Source: Pterois miles (taxonomy: Eukaryota; Chordata; Actinopteri; Perciformes; Scorpaenidae). Taken from it: a DNA stretch of 64,000 nt. The notes below the pieces were generated by a model. That model was not told where the DNA came from, searched no databases, and worked only from the letters and a program-made list of their open reading frames with translations. Position 1 is the first letter of the stretch. The number at the start of each line of letters is the position of its first letter. A program made the translations under genes and the position numbers. The stretch covers positions 5,418,501 through 5,482,500 of the forward strand of contig CAMQGK010000514.1 in NCBI GenBank assembly GCA_947000775.1, written 5' to 3'. Shown piece after piece: positions 1 to 11,795 of the stretch.

Positions 1-326
1 TTTTTTTTTTTTTTTTTTTTTTTATCTACAGCTTTTCTGTTCTCTTCCCAGTCAATCAAACGGTCCAATGAGAGTGATTACGCTCCGTAGATCTGTTTCC
101 ATACATGTGAAAGGCATCCTGAAAGACCTGGTAGATCGACTTCTTACAGGCTGGGACTCCAGTTGCCCTACTGGCTGCTACCTGTAGTCCCAGCAGCATC
201 TCCTACACTTCTTCAACTGTCAACGTGGAACAAACAAAAACATTAGAGTTGCAAAAAGGAGGGAGGTGGGGTGGGAGGGCAAAGAGGAGAAGGAACGGGT
301 CATTATGACTTCCTCCACGCGCTACG

Positions 327-3300
327 TTAAGCACGTCCCATCAGTTCAAGTTGGCTAAAGGATGTAATGAGGTTATAGTGGGCCCTCTCGTCATCCGTCA
401 GCTCCATGTTTCCAGGCCTGACCACCACCACCACGTTCACCCCGGCTTCTTCAGCTGCTTTAGCCTCTGCAACGACAAATACAGACTGAATATATGGATC
501 CAACATCTAATCCCACAGTAATAGACCTGTTTAGAGATGTCACGAATACCAGAAATGCAGTAGTTGATACTAATATAAGTGAAAGTCTACATTTTTCAAT
601 ACCACGGTCAATAAATCCTGTGTACTTCAACATGCAGACCTTTACTAACATTTGCATACTGTAAATGTACTATTAACTTCTCATGATCTGAAGTATTCTC
701 ACCAAAAATGAAATTTTGCAAGATCACCTTTGAACACGTCATGTTAACGTTTTCCCAAAACTCTCACTTTTTACTGAGTAGAGCTTGAACGCATCATAAT
801 GTAACAGGGGAGCTTGAACATGATTAGTGGCTTTTTGAGGAAGTGCTTTGAGCTAAATGCTAATGTCAGCATAGTAGCACGCTCACAATGAGGAATGCTA
901 GCATGCTGATGTATCACAGATATAATGTTTATCATTTTAGTTTAAAGTGCTTAAGTGCAGCTGCGGCCTATAAATGTACTGCTGCTAACATACTTACCAC
1001 GAGTGACGTCGGTCAAGAATGTGATTTCCTCCGGTTGACAGCCAATCCTCTCAGCAATCCTCTCATAGCTCTTGCTGTCCACTTTAGCTCCTATACTGGT
1101 GTCAAAGTGGCCATCTAATAACTGAAATGATTTTAAAAAGACCATCGCATTAGCCACAACATCTATAACATTAACAGCATGAGTTTACAATTACCTTTAA
1201 CCAATAAAACGTAAAAAACAAACAAACCAATAACAAATGGATTTTCAAGACAACGTTACTTCCCTGACAAGCCAGAAAATCGTGTAAAATGATTGTCTAA
1301 TAAATCTAATGTCAGTGTTTGTATGGAAATATGTTAATCTTCTGATGAGTAATAAATACCGATGAGAGAGGCGGTTGTACTTACATCTAAAACATCTCCT
1401 TCGACAGAGTATCCAAACAGAAGTTTCTGTGCCTCCACGCTTCCAGATGAGTAAATGTACACTTTTAGTCCCTGTCCTCTCCATCTTTTGATGGATGGAA
1501 TCACATCCTGGTAGACCCTGTTTGAAACAAGACCAGAATCAGAAGATAAACATTATTTCATTACTTTTTTTAAATCTCCTTGTTAGTTTTGTCTTGTCAC
1601 AAGACAAACAAAAACTTTCCATGATCACATAAAATATTAAGTACAAACATTATTCCATTTAAATTACTGTTTACAAAGGGTCCTGACCTTAACGTTATTA
1701 TTACATTATTAAAGTTTTGCATTTACTCTATTGATTAATTAATTAGATTAATCTATTTTTTTTAATTAATTGTTTGGGCTGTAAAATGTAAAAAAGGCCA
1801 TCACAGGGTGACGTCTTCAAATTACATTTTCTGTATGGATAAAAGTCCAAAACCACAAAATTTACTTTTTTATTGTCACATAAAGACAAACAAGTGGAGC
1901 AAATTTCACAAGCTGGAAGAAAATCTAATTAAATTTTTCTTTAAAAAAAAATAATAATAAAAGACTTCATTGATTATCAAAATAGCTGATTACTTTTCTG
2001 TGGACTGGCTGACTCATTGTATCATCTCTAATTGGCTAATAAATAACCAGCATGTATAGCAATTCAACTGGACCCCACTGACCCGACTGTAGTATTTCAA
2101 CTGGATTACTCTCCTGTGAATCCCTCATGCTTTTAAATGCAGCCTGGGAATGGTGGACTCTGCCACTATTAATGAAAACTACTAAACTGAGACATGAATA
2201 GCAATTCAGCATTAAAATAACTAAAGTTCTCTGTATGGGACACTACACACACTTTTGATCATTATGTTTTCCAGTGTGGAGGTTTTAAATATTAAACAGA
2301 TGTTGTGAACCAGTCCTGGTTGATGGACTGTTTGGGTACATCATACAGTATTCATGGTCTGTCTCTAGAAACCTTGCCAAGTCATCACTCCAGTTTGAAC
2401 AGAGCCTCTGTATTAACGTCTGAATTTTGAAGTGAGGAAAACGATCAGTGTACTTACTCGCCTTTGATTCTCCCAGAAGAATAAGCCGTCCTCCACATGT
2501 GACCTTGGAGCTGTTTGAGTGCTGTGGACTTCCTGTCTGCTGCCATCTGCCACAGCACATTATCCACTACTTCCCTAATGGCCTTCTCCTCGTCTGTGTG
2601 AACCGTCTGGTCCACGGCGTGGACGGGGCACGACCGGTTCTGTCTCATGTCCTCCTCAATCTGCAACGACAGGGTTTTCATTAAGGAAGCATTGATTCAA
2701 ATCCTTGAGTACGAGGAGCACGACATGAGTCAGGAGTTTTTCACCACCATTCAGCTCTAAGAGTATTTATATATTGTGTGAACGACACTGTAGAAATTAT
2801 AATCCTTTTTACACATTTATACACAATTTACTACACTGACAGACATGGCGAAGGCCAAAGTCTTCTCTCCTTCACTGACTAAGCTGCTGACAATAAGAGA
2901 TTGTTGACAGGAAAATTTTCGCCCTTAAATTTGATTCAGTCAGTGATGAATCACCCCTTTACCTGTTTCTTTAGGAGATGAACATCTTGTTTGCACTCGT
3001 CTTCCTCCCAGTGAGAAGACAAGTATTCCTCAAGATGCTCTCTGATGTAGGGAAATAAGATATCCTGAAAAACACAAAGTGGAGTCATTAGGTGGCTCCT
3101 TACAGAGAGAAAAATAAATAATTCAGACACTAAATGTACTAGTTTGTTTTCTTTCTTTTTTTTTTTTTTTAAATTTATTCATATTTCATTGTTTTGTGCC
3201 TTTGGTGCAAAAAATTTTGACTGTTATTTTGACTGTGTATTTTGTAATGCAAAACTGTTATGCTGCATTCTCTCCATATGGGATGAATGAACATCTGGAT

Positions 3301-4655
3301 GGAGTCACATCATCTGATAACTACGAACAGCTGTATGATTACAAAGATGGTTGTGTAAGAGTTTAAAAAAAAAATACTGTGAATTAACACTATAGCACAA
3401 TATCTTTTAAATTTGGATTTAATTTCTACCATTGACCAACAGATTTTGCTGACCCCAGCTGTCCATGTTTGTTTTAAGACACTTCTGTATTATAAAAGGC
3501 ACAAAGTCGGACATATCGGAGCTTTCATAAAAGTCAGAATTCCCCGGTTGTAATTATGACTTGGATATTGATGTGAACATTATCTACATGTTGCTCTAAT
3601 TTTTTTAAATTTATTTAATTTAATAACAATTCTTAATAATAATTTATTATTATTTAATTTAATACTGATTCTTTTTCAGTTGGAATAATGCTTTTTTTAA
3701 TAATCATTTAAACAATTTAAGCTGGAAAAAAGTTTTGTTTTATTTTTTTTTTCATTTATATTGATTTAAGTTACGCCTTATATGATTCCCATGCTCAAAC
3801 TATCGTCCATTTGCTCTGGAAATGTATAGATACCCATAAACTCTGGCAAAATATTTGTTGTTCATAATTTTTGTATATTTTGGATGATAGGTGTAATTTT
3901 TAATTTCTTCTAGAAAATGTGTGTTTTTTTTTTCTTTTCAATGTCCACACAAGAGAGAAACTTAAGCAAAACCAAAACTAAAAAGCTATTAAAACTGTGA
4001 AACCCTGCTCCAAGTTAAATGTTTTTAATTTAAATTACTTTATATTCATCTATGTTGACCCCTGGCATGTTTTATGTTACTTTGCTTTATTTTATGTTTA
4101 TCCCATCATCTGCTTTTATATATATTTACTTGTGTATCTGGTTAATTTAACCTACTAAAAATAATAATCAACCTCATTTATACGTTGGATACTTATAATT
4201 ACGACAGCTGCGGTATGACTTGAACGCGGCGTATGGTCCGTTTTTATCGGGTAATCACTAAATATTATGACAATTATAGTTAGATTTTAAACGAGTTTGT
4301 TATGTAATATAAATAGAATGGGAATTGTTAGCAATGGGAGCGAGATATACACAATCAGAAAAATAAAAGCAGCGTTAAATAGAGGTATGACTCTGCTACA
4401 AGTCCATAATGGTCAAACACCGTCAAGCTAAGCTGGTGTAGCTGGCTGCTAACTGGTGACAGCCATCTGTTAGCATGGCCGTAAAGAGTCGTTGTTGAGC
4501 GCTCCATAATTAGCTCATAATGATATTAAATGAGTATGACGAAGACAGCCCTTCTGTCTAATATAACTTACCTTTACAAATGTGATTGGTGTTGTTGTTC
4601 CTTCGATATCCAGCAAGAGTGCACTGGTACCAGCAGGAATTGAAACAGTGGCCAT
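327..4655 (-). CDS. enoph1: Enolase-phosphatase E1 (methionine salvage), 6 exons
   Basis: Six exons on the minus strand (4655-4572, 3064-2963, 2660-2458, 1517-1385, 1121-998, 466-327) splice with GT-AG borders and matching phases into 261 residues, the same length as human ENOPH1. The family is known to act in the cytosol on the methylthioribose branch of methionine salvage, enolising and dephosphorylating the diketo phosphate intermediate. HAD-family signatures are visible: the nucleophile motif LLDIEGTTTP (Asp16, Glu18), the SSGS motif at residues 153-156, and FLTD ending at Asp212. WQMAADRKSTALKQLQGHMW in exon 3 is also typical of the family. The start ATG lies just inside exon 1 and gives the expected N-terminus MATVSIPAGTS. 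The gene is head-to-head with hnrnpd, with about 616 bp between start codons. I saw no frameshift or missing key residue. Confidence 0.95.
468..4571 (-). other. enoph1 introns and their repeats
   Basis: The five introns lie at 467-997, 1122-1384, 1518-2457, 2661-2962 and 3065-4571. Intron 3 carries an AT-rich dispersed repeat at about 1720-2035, with the start 'gattaattaattagattaatc' and end 'atcatctctaattgg'; related copies lie near 7080-7300, 31320-31580 and 38985-39290. Intron 1 holds a possible LINE scrap near 3775-3900. I see no other coding signal in these introns. Confidence 0.6.
3775..3900 (+). mobile_element. Possible LINE C-terminal fragment
   Basis: Read on the plus strand this stretch gives HAQTIVHLLWKCIDTHKLWQ before stops. 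That resembles the histidine/tryptophan/cysteine pattern (H-LW-C-----W) near the C-terminus of L1/Tx1-like fish LINE reverse-transcriptase proteins. It is short, decayed and inside intron 1 of enoph1. The assignment rests on pattern memory alone. Confidence 0.3.
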
Positions 4656-5271
4656 TTTTAGGAGAGTCTGCAGCTGAATAGCTGACGTTAGCTTATAATT
4701 AGCAGCACCACAGTGGTAAAGTAAGTAAGCGCTCCTCGCTGGTTCTGTAACCCAGTTCGGGTGAGGCAGAGCAAAGGTTATCCGAGCGCTAATAGTTGCA
4801 CCACCTGGTTAGTTATTGTTAGCCACTAGCTAGCTATGCTTTGCCATCACAATCGTAGCTAACACCGACTTGACTGAAAGAGCAGTGAGCACACATGTTC
4901 GGAGCTGTCAGTTCGGCCTGCAGCTCGGTGGGGGCGCTACCGAGCGTCTTTTAGCTAGAAACACACGAAGAAGAAGTAAACGGAAATAGGCTGCGATGAA
5001 AACAAAGCGACGCTCTCAAATCATCCCTCAAATATCAGCAACTGTAACTGTATTTTGCCTTTATGAAACACAATTTGACCCAAATTCAGATTAACTTTAT
5101 AGTTTAATTCACGTAGAAGAACTAAATTGCGTGCTGTAATTAACGCCAAGCGTTACAGCTAAACGATATATGATATCAAACATATTAGCTTAGCATTAGC
5201 AACTAGCTTAGCTTCTGCAGGGAATTCTGACGTAGTTTGAGTTTAGCGACAGCTGTAAAGAGGTCAAAACA
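4656..5271. promoter_or_regulatory. Shared bidirectional promoter region of enoph1 and hnrnpd
   Basis: The 616 bp between the two divergent start codons must hold both 5' UTRs and promoters. It contains several GCTAGC/TTAGC-type motifs and more CpG than the surrounding introns (for example around 4900-5000). I see no clear TATA box. Exact transcription starts cannot be placed from sequence alone. Confidence 0.6.
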
Positions 5272-8200
5272 ATGTCGGACGACTATGAATTCAGCGATGA
5301 CCCGACCATGATGAGAATGGAAGAGGATGGAGAGGCAAACAGCGATGACCCGATGTCTGCCGCCGGGGACTGTGGCCTGATGGGGGGCGAGGCCGAGGGA
5401 TCGAGGATTGACGCCAGTAAAAACGAGGAGGATGAGGGGTACGGTTACATTACACTTTTCTTACACGTTAAATTAATCTCTACAATCAGGCATGTTTAAC
5501 CAACCAGTGTGATGCCGTTAAGAGATCACAGCTTGTGATATAAATACTAAAACATCTGCTGTTTTCCAGTGGTGCAATGTAACTAAGTACATTTACTCAA
5601 GTATTGTATTCTTTGATTATTTCCATTTTATGTTACTTTATACATTTACTCTACTACATCTCAGAGGGAAGTATTTTTTACTCCACTACATTTGTCTGTC
5701 ATCGTTTGTTACTTTCCATGCAACATGCACATCAATACAGCAGCAATATTAATCCAGAAACATCATATAAAATAGTAAAACACTGATAATAGGATGGAAT
5801 AAAAAAAATGGGAATATTTTACTGCACAATGACTAATTGAATGCATGTCCTTTACTAGAAGTGGAGTATTTTCACAGTGTACTATTAGTACTTTTACTTA
5901 AAGGAACAGTGTGTAATATTTCGGGGATAAGTATGTTTTCTACGGCTGAGTCGAGTGCTTCGTTTTTAGATTTTTTAAAAAATGTGTATACAGTGTGCAT
6001 ATGTAATATGCACAGCCTGCCATGCCCTGCTGCTCTGCGAAGCTTTGAATACCTTTGAATATTTCTCACCAAAGTCTAAAGAATTATATTTGGGACAGCC
6101 TTAATGACTTCAGTAGTGTATCATCACCTGAAACTACAAATCAGTGTGTTTTCGTAGCTTACAATGAGCCCTTCATATCTACATTGGAAGCAGGTCCTCC
6201 TCCAGGAGTCCTCCATGTTGCTCCACCATGTTTATAAAGTAGAACAGAACCGACAAACCAAACACTGGCTCTAGAGAGAGCATTTCTCAATTTTACGTTG
6301 CACGGAGGCCACCGTAATTCTCCAACATACTTGTGAAACTGCAGTAATGTGATTGCTAAACTGTGGTACTGCCAGCTGCCGTCTGCCTTCAGTTGCTCCC
6401 AAAGTAGTGTAATTATGGTAAGGATGGTCTCTGAGCGAGGCGAGCTGTGTTACCATGGTTTTGCATTTGGCGGCTCACGTTACCATAGTCTTGGAAAGGG
6501 AGGAGTGAACGGAACGGTACTTAGTTGGTTGCAATCTGCAACCACACCAATAGGTGCTGCCAAGTCCTACACACTGCACCTTTTAAGTAAAGGATCATCA
6601 AGTACTTATTCCACCACCGCTGTTTTCTCAATCTACATTATGAGTTATGGTTTCTTTGAAATCTGCTTTTTTCGTCAACAGGAAGATGTTTGTCGGAGGG
6701 CTCAGCTGGGACACGACTAAGAAGGACCTGAAAGATTACTTTTCCAAGTATGGCGAGGTTGTAGACTGCACTCTAAAACTGGACCCCATGACTGGCCGTT
6801 CAAGGGGCTTTGGCTTTGTGCTCTTCAAAGAACCTGAAAGTGTTGACAAGGTATATCCTGTTCCCATAAGCAGTGTACATAATCAGAGTACATAATGCCA
6901 CCTGCATAGTGCTGATTTATAATGTAAAATTAAGCTGTCAAATAAGGAATTCATTTTGTGTTAGTGCTCTTCTTCAAGAATCTGTGCTAATATTGCTTAT
7001 GTTTAGGCAAAATCGGATGCCTAGTCCTACTATTTAAATGTAATGGCAGTACAGGAAAGGCACAAACAAGGGCTGAATAAGCAAGAAAATTGCAATTATC
7101 TGCTGTTTCCAGCTTCTTAAATGGGATTATTTGCTGCTTCTCTCTGTTATAGATTATTGTAAACTGAATATCTTTGAGTTTTCGACAAAATTCTAGAAAA
7201 TAAATAGACAAAAATAATGAATGAAGTGACAAAATTAACCAGCAGCTTAACTGATAATGAAAATAATTGAAGCCCGACAATAAAGCCTGATTATTAAAGA
7301 TTATTTTTCCTATATGACCCCTTTCGTCAATTGATTATTTTGTTATGAAGGTTGCCACGCAGAAGGAACATAAACTCAATGGAAAGGTCATTGACCCCAA
7401 AAAAGCCAAGGCCATGAAGAGCAAGGAGCCTGTGAAGAAGATTTTTGTTGGTGGTCTCTCTCCAGACACTCCTGAAGAGAAAGTCAGAGAGTACTTTGGT
7501 GCCTTCGGAGAGGTATGTTTTATGTATGTGATTTAGCTGTTATTTTGTACTGTGGATCCAAATTGTTCCATGTTATGAATTTATTTCTAGTGGGTCTGCA
7601 TGTCTGTATAGGGCTCCTGACTTCTGCATGCTAGCAAATCAACATTAACTTGCCCATTGTTTCTTTTTATTAAACACTGCACATAGTATTTTCTATATTC
7701 ATTGATTGTGAACAGGTAGAGTCTATTGAACTTCCCATGGAGAACAAAACAAACAAAAGGAGAGGCTTCTGCTTCATCACATTCAAAGAGGAGGAACCAG
7801 TTAAGGGGATCATGGAGAAAAAATACCACAATATTGGACTAAGCAAGGTACAGGTTTTTCTTTCTGTAAAATAAAACTTTATTACCTGGTAATGGGTTTG
7901 GCACATATTATAGTGACTTTTATAACTGCCACATGATCGTAACTATGGAAATAAAGCTTAATTGGTGTTTCTTTAGTGTGAAATTAAAGTGGCAATGTCC
8001 AAGGAACAGTATCAGCAGCAGCAGTATTGGGGAGGAAGAGGTGGATACTCATCCAGGTCTCGAGGAAGAGGCGGAGGTGAGTGGAGAAAACTTTGGTCTC
8101 AGATAAATAGAAAAATATTGGAATAAGAAACTGCAGTTTATGACCTACTTAATTAAACTGTGGTCCTGTTTTTAAAGGAGTAGTTCAACATTAGGGAAAT

Positions 8201-9628
8201 ATGTTTACTCACCTTCTTGCTGAGATTTAGAAGAGAGGATCAATATCAATCTCATGTCTGTACAGAAAATATGAAGCTAAAGCCAACAGGTGGTTAGCTT
8301 AGCATAAGGGCTAGAAATGGGGAAATAATATGGGGAAAATCTGTACAAAGCAAGAGAGTAAAAGTGACAGGTTGTGGTGGTGCAAGGCAGGAGTTGGCAT
8401 CTCTGTTACAACAGTAATCATCGTGTAATCATGGCTGTGACTAGTGGTCAAATGACCAGCTGTAAAATGGTGGATAAACACTTTGAATTTCCTATAATCT
8501 TCACAATAAAAGTCCCCTGTTATTATTGCTGTTTGGCTTTACTCCCTGCAGTAATAGTGACTTTTTAGTGAAGAATAGCTGCAAACAAAGCTTTGCCAAT
8601 ATGGAAATAAACACATTTAGTCTCCCATAAAATCTTGACAATAAAAGTCTCCTATTATTTTGCTTTTTAAAAGACAAGAAATGCAAATCAGTGCAGCATG
8701 GTTGCAAAAGTGCCAGTGGAAAAGCCCCATACGTCACTGCCCCCAACCAAGGAATAGTCTGGCACATAACCCCCCATAAAACCAAAGTGTTTAATTTTTG
8801 CTTCACTGCTTTTGTACAAATTTTGGATAATCTCTGATTCTGACTGTAGTAAAGGATTAAAATGCCCAATAATGTGATAATTTGTTTATCCTTTATTTAA
8901 CCAGAAAAGTACAACTGAGCTACAATCTCTCTTCTGGTTGAGATGGGCAGCAACTAATGAAGTTTCATACACATGTACAAGTACAAACACGGGCAGATAA
9001 CATCACAATATCACCAATATACCAAAACACAAGCAACAGACAGAAAATATCAGAGGAGAATCAGAGGCTGAAAGAATCAAGGAAATACTGGCACCAACAA
9101 CATTTCTGTTCTGTTCTGTAAAATCTGATTTTAATGTACTTTAAAACACGTCAGGAGAGGGTATAGATTGCAAGTAATAATAGTAATAAAAACTTGAGTT
9201 ATCTGAGGTTTTTAGAATAAAAAAGTGAACTAACTTTGTGTGATCAAAATGTGATGAAAAGCATTTTGTTTAACTGCAGGTCCCAATCAAAATTGGAACC
9301 AGGGTTATGGCAACTACTGGAATCAAGGCTATGGGAATTATGGCAATTATGGTTACAGTAATCAAGGATATGGAGGATATGGTGGCTATGATTACCCTGG
9401 CTACAACAACTATTATGGATATGGTGACTACAACAGTAAGTAAAACACCCCAATGAGCTTTCATGTCAGCTAACCCATTTATTTTCTGTTACTTTTGAAA
9501 TGATAAAACACCTGTAATTGTGATTTTTTTTTTTTTTTTTTTTTTGTACCACACTTGTAGATCAATCTGGTGGATATGGCAAGTCGCCACGGCGTGGTGG
9601 TCACACCAACAGTTACAAGCCGTATTAA
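5272..9628 (+). CDS. hnrnpd: hnRNP D (AUF1) RNA-binding protein, 7 coding exons
   Basis: Exons 5272-5438, 6682-6850, 7351-7512, 7716-7847, 7977-8076, 9280-9435 and 9561-9628 splice in frame to 317 residues. An acidic N-terminus leads into ASKNEEDEG. Two RRMs follow: KMFVGGLSWDTTKKDLKDYF (RNP2 region) with GRSRGFGFVLF (RNP1), and KKIFVGGLSPDTPEE with KRRGFCFITF. A Gln-rich stretch, RGG-type repeats and a Gly/Tyr/Asn-rich tail end in NSYKPY. AUF1 is known to bind AU-rich elements and control mRNA decay while shuttling between nucleus and cytoplasm. Linker residues (SIELPMENKTNKRRGFCF, CEIKVAMSKEQY) fit HNRNPD better than HNRNPDL or HNRNPAB. Exon 9280-9435 corresponds to the Gly/Tyr exon alternatively spliced in mammals. 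I could not find the mammalian 19-residue alternative exon 2; intron 1 is largely repeats. Confidence 0.85.
5565..6625. repeat. Dispersed repeat interrupted by a TTAA element, in hnrnpd intron 1
   Basis: The outer repeat at 5565-5901 has the wording 'aagtacatttactcaagta' and 'ctactccactacattt', which recurs near 12780-13350, 15220-15560, 16600-16690, 17040-17250, 27780-27900, 30525-30680 and 31200-31290. It resumes at 6583-6625 after the inserted element at 5902-6582. ATG-started frames here are chance frames in repeat DNA. Confidence 0.6.
5902..6582. mobile_element. TTAA-flanked miniature DNA element (piggyBac-like), copy 1
   Basis: A 681-bp element is flanked on both sides by TTAA (5898-5901 and 6583-6586). 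The left end begins AGGAACAGTGTGTAAT and the right end, read from the opposite strand, begins AAGGTGCAGTGTGTAGGA, so the termini are imperfect inverted repeats. TTAA target duplication is the hallmark of piggyBac-type transposition, so a non-autonomous piggyBac-like element is the best fit. It encodes no transposase. Internal blocks recur in copies at 13354-13818 and 42831-43256. Confidence 0.65.
8077..9279 (+). other. hnrnpd intron 5 with dispersed repeat
   Basis: This 1.2-kb intron precedes the alternatively used Gly/Tyr exon. About 8176-8350 matches a common fish repeat ('aaaggagtagttcaacatt', 'gttagcttagcataa'). The near-repeated phrases 'ataaaagtc(c/t)cctgttatt' at 8507 and 8641 indicate a small internal duplication. 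I see no coding signal. Confidence 0.5.
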
Positions 9629-11125
9629 TGGAGGAAACTCATCTTTAAGTAGGTAAGTAAAGACAAAAATACACGTCTTACTTTAAACTTTAAGTAGTTA
9701 TATTTACTTTGCTGTTTGGTAACATTATGTATAATTTTCTTCTTGTAAATTTCTTTTTCTCAGCACCCTCAAGTGCTTTACAGTAGTGGTAACATAAAGG
9801 CTACCGATTATTTTAACAGCTGGCCTTCTGCTGCCTCTTTTGCACCTTCTTTTTTTTTTAACTGTAAAGTTAACAGGTAAAGTACTGCTACTACAGTAAA
9901 TGGATGCCAAAGTTAAGGATGTGCAAGGAAACAGAAAAGGAAGTATGTTGTCTCCTAACTCTGACATACCTTGTTTGTACCTGCCAGCGGAGCTTCCTTG
10001 CAGGCCATGAGCTGACTCCCAGATACTCTCAGGGCCCGCTCAATGCGGACCGGGTACGAGAAGCATACGCTCTCGAATGCTGCCATTTGGTATGGTCTTA
10101 CAACATCCTGTATCAGCATTTCTAAACTAAACAATATGGGACACGTCCAGCTTTGTCATCTTTCTTTCCATTTTAATTTCTTTGCAACTGTTTGTAATGT
10201 AAAACGTAAAATATACACATGTAATTGTCATTTTTTACAGGCCCTTACTTCCCCCCACAAGTAATGATTATAAATATGAAAAAATAACTATTTGCTTTTC
10301 AAAGGATATGTACAGCATTCTCTGGACTTTCCAGTTCCTATTGTTAATATATGCATTCCTAATCTTATCTAAAATGCTTGTTTCTTTATTTAGCTCTTGT
10401 AGCCAGTAGTCCATGAGCTAAAACCTGGTTCGAGACTGTGTTGGGGGGGATAAAAGTGCTTTACTTTGTGTACATGTATTGCTCTGTTTTGTCTTACTGA
10501 CAGCGATGGAAAAGACTCCTCTTTTGTTAATTTTCCTGTAACAAATTTTCCTCTTGTAAAACAACCAGTTTGCATGTAATGCTTTCTGTAATGTGTATTT
10601 TTTTTTTTTTTTGACCAATCGAAGGTTTCTTCCATTTAGTATTTTGACATCTTCAATTTATTGCACTTCAGGATTTCTAGCTTATGGACTAACTTTTTTT
10701 TTTAACTGTAAATGTTAAAATAATTGTTCTCAGTTTGTTTTTTTTACATTGGACATTATAAACACGGGGGATTCCTGGTTATTTTTTAATTTGACAGGTT
10801 TTTGTTCATCTAAAGCTGATTTGTTTCTGTTTGTTTTTCATAGGTTTCAGAGTGAAAGACAGCAGTGGGCTGGTGGAGCATTGGCCAGAGAGATGATGGT
10901 ATCCAGCAAAGAGCACTAAGCTGATTGTAAGAAAATAATGAAGAGCACTATGAACCTACAGTACTTTTCATCTACATTTACCGGCGTATTTCTTGTATCT
11001 TTAAAAGTTTTGATGTTTTGCATTTATTTAGTTGCTGCAAAGTTTTAGCAGCTTGCGTTCCTCATCCCTTCTTGTTTTTGTATTTAATTGTGAATTTGCT
11101 TCAATTATTACACAACTGAAATGTT
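9629..11125 (+). promoter_or_regulatory. hnrnpd spliced 3' UTR, candidate autoregulatory region
   Basis: The stop codon is followed 24 nt later by a strong 5' splice site (AG|gtaagtaa, 9652/9653). Candidate 3' acceptors lie at 9763/9764 (ttctttttctcag) and 10844/10845 (gtttttcatag). Alternative splicing of 3' UTR exons that feeds transcripts to nonsense-mediated decay is established for mammalian HNRNPD, and this layout is the same. Skipping to the last exon would leave a junction only 24 nt after the stop, normally tolerated. Including a middle UTR exon would put a second junction far enough downstream to trigger decay. The end of the middle exon is not certain (a possible donor lies near 9790). 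Confidence 0.6.
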
Positions 11126-11145
11126 AGATTGGTTGGAACAGATCG

Positions 11146-11308
<163 letters not shown>

Positions 11309-11795
11309 TGTTGTGGTAGCAAAGAATGCATCAAATGCTTTTTCAATTTATCCTCTTTATGATAGACATCAGTCATATAATACACATGTCAACACAGAGT
11401 TTGTCATAAACATACAGTATATATAAGTTAATATATATACATACAGGTAATTTGACAAAGAAATGTGATAAAATAACAATAAACATTTGGATTTGTGATC
11501 CTTTGTGAAATATTACATGTTACTGACTGTTGGAGTGTTCAAGGAAGTATTTCAGCCAAGTTTCTGCATTTTCTCATCACAAAGCAGAGCAGCCTAATCA
11601 ATAAGCTTGCAGATGTTACAAAATCATGCACCCTTTGAATTTACGTAAATATTTTCATTTTGAAATATTTGTTTGAGCTGAAATGATCGGAGACTCTCGT
11701 AAGTGCAAATTAAATGCTCAATAAAAGAGGTGAGCTTTATCCACCGTCTTTGTTGCTTTCAGTCCTGAGTCGTTTGAAGGAGCACGGAGACGATG

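Noticed and set aside
5272..9628. Assignment as hnrnpdl or hnrnpab
   Set aside because: RRM and linker residues and the NSYKPY tail fit HNRNPD better; HNRNPDL is the nearest alternative because it is also beside ENOPH1 in human.
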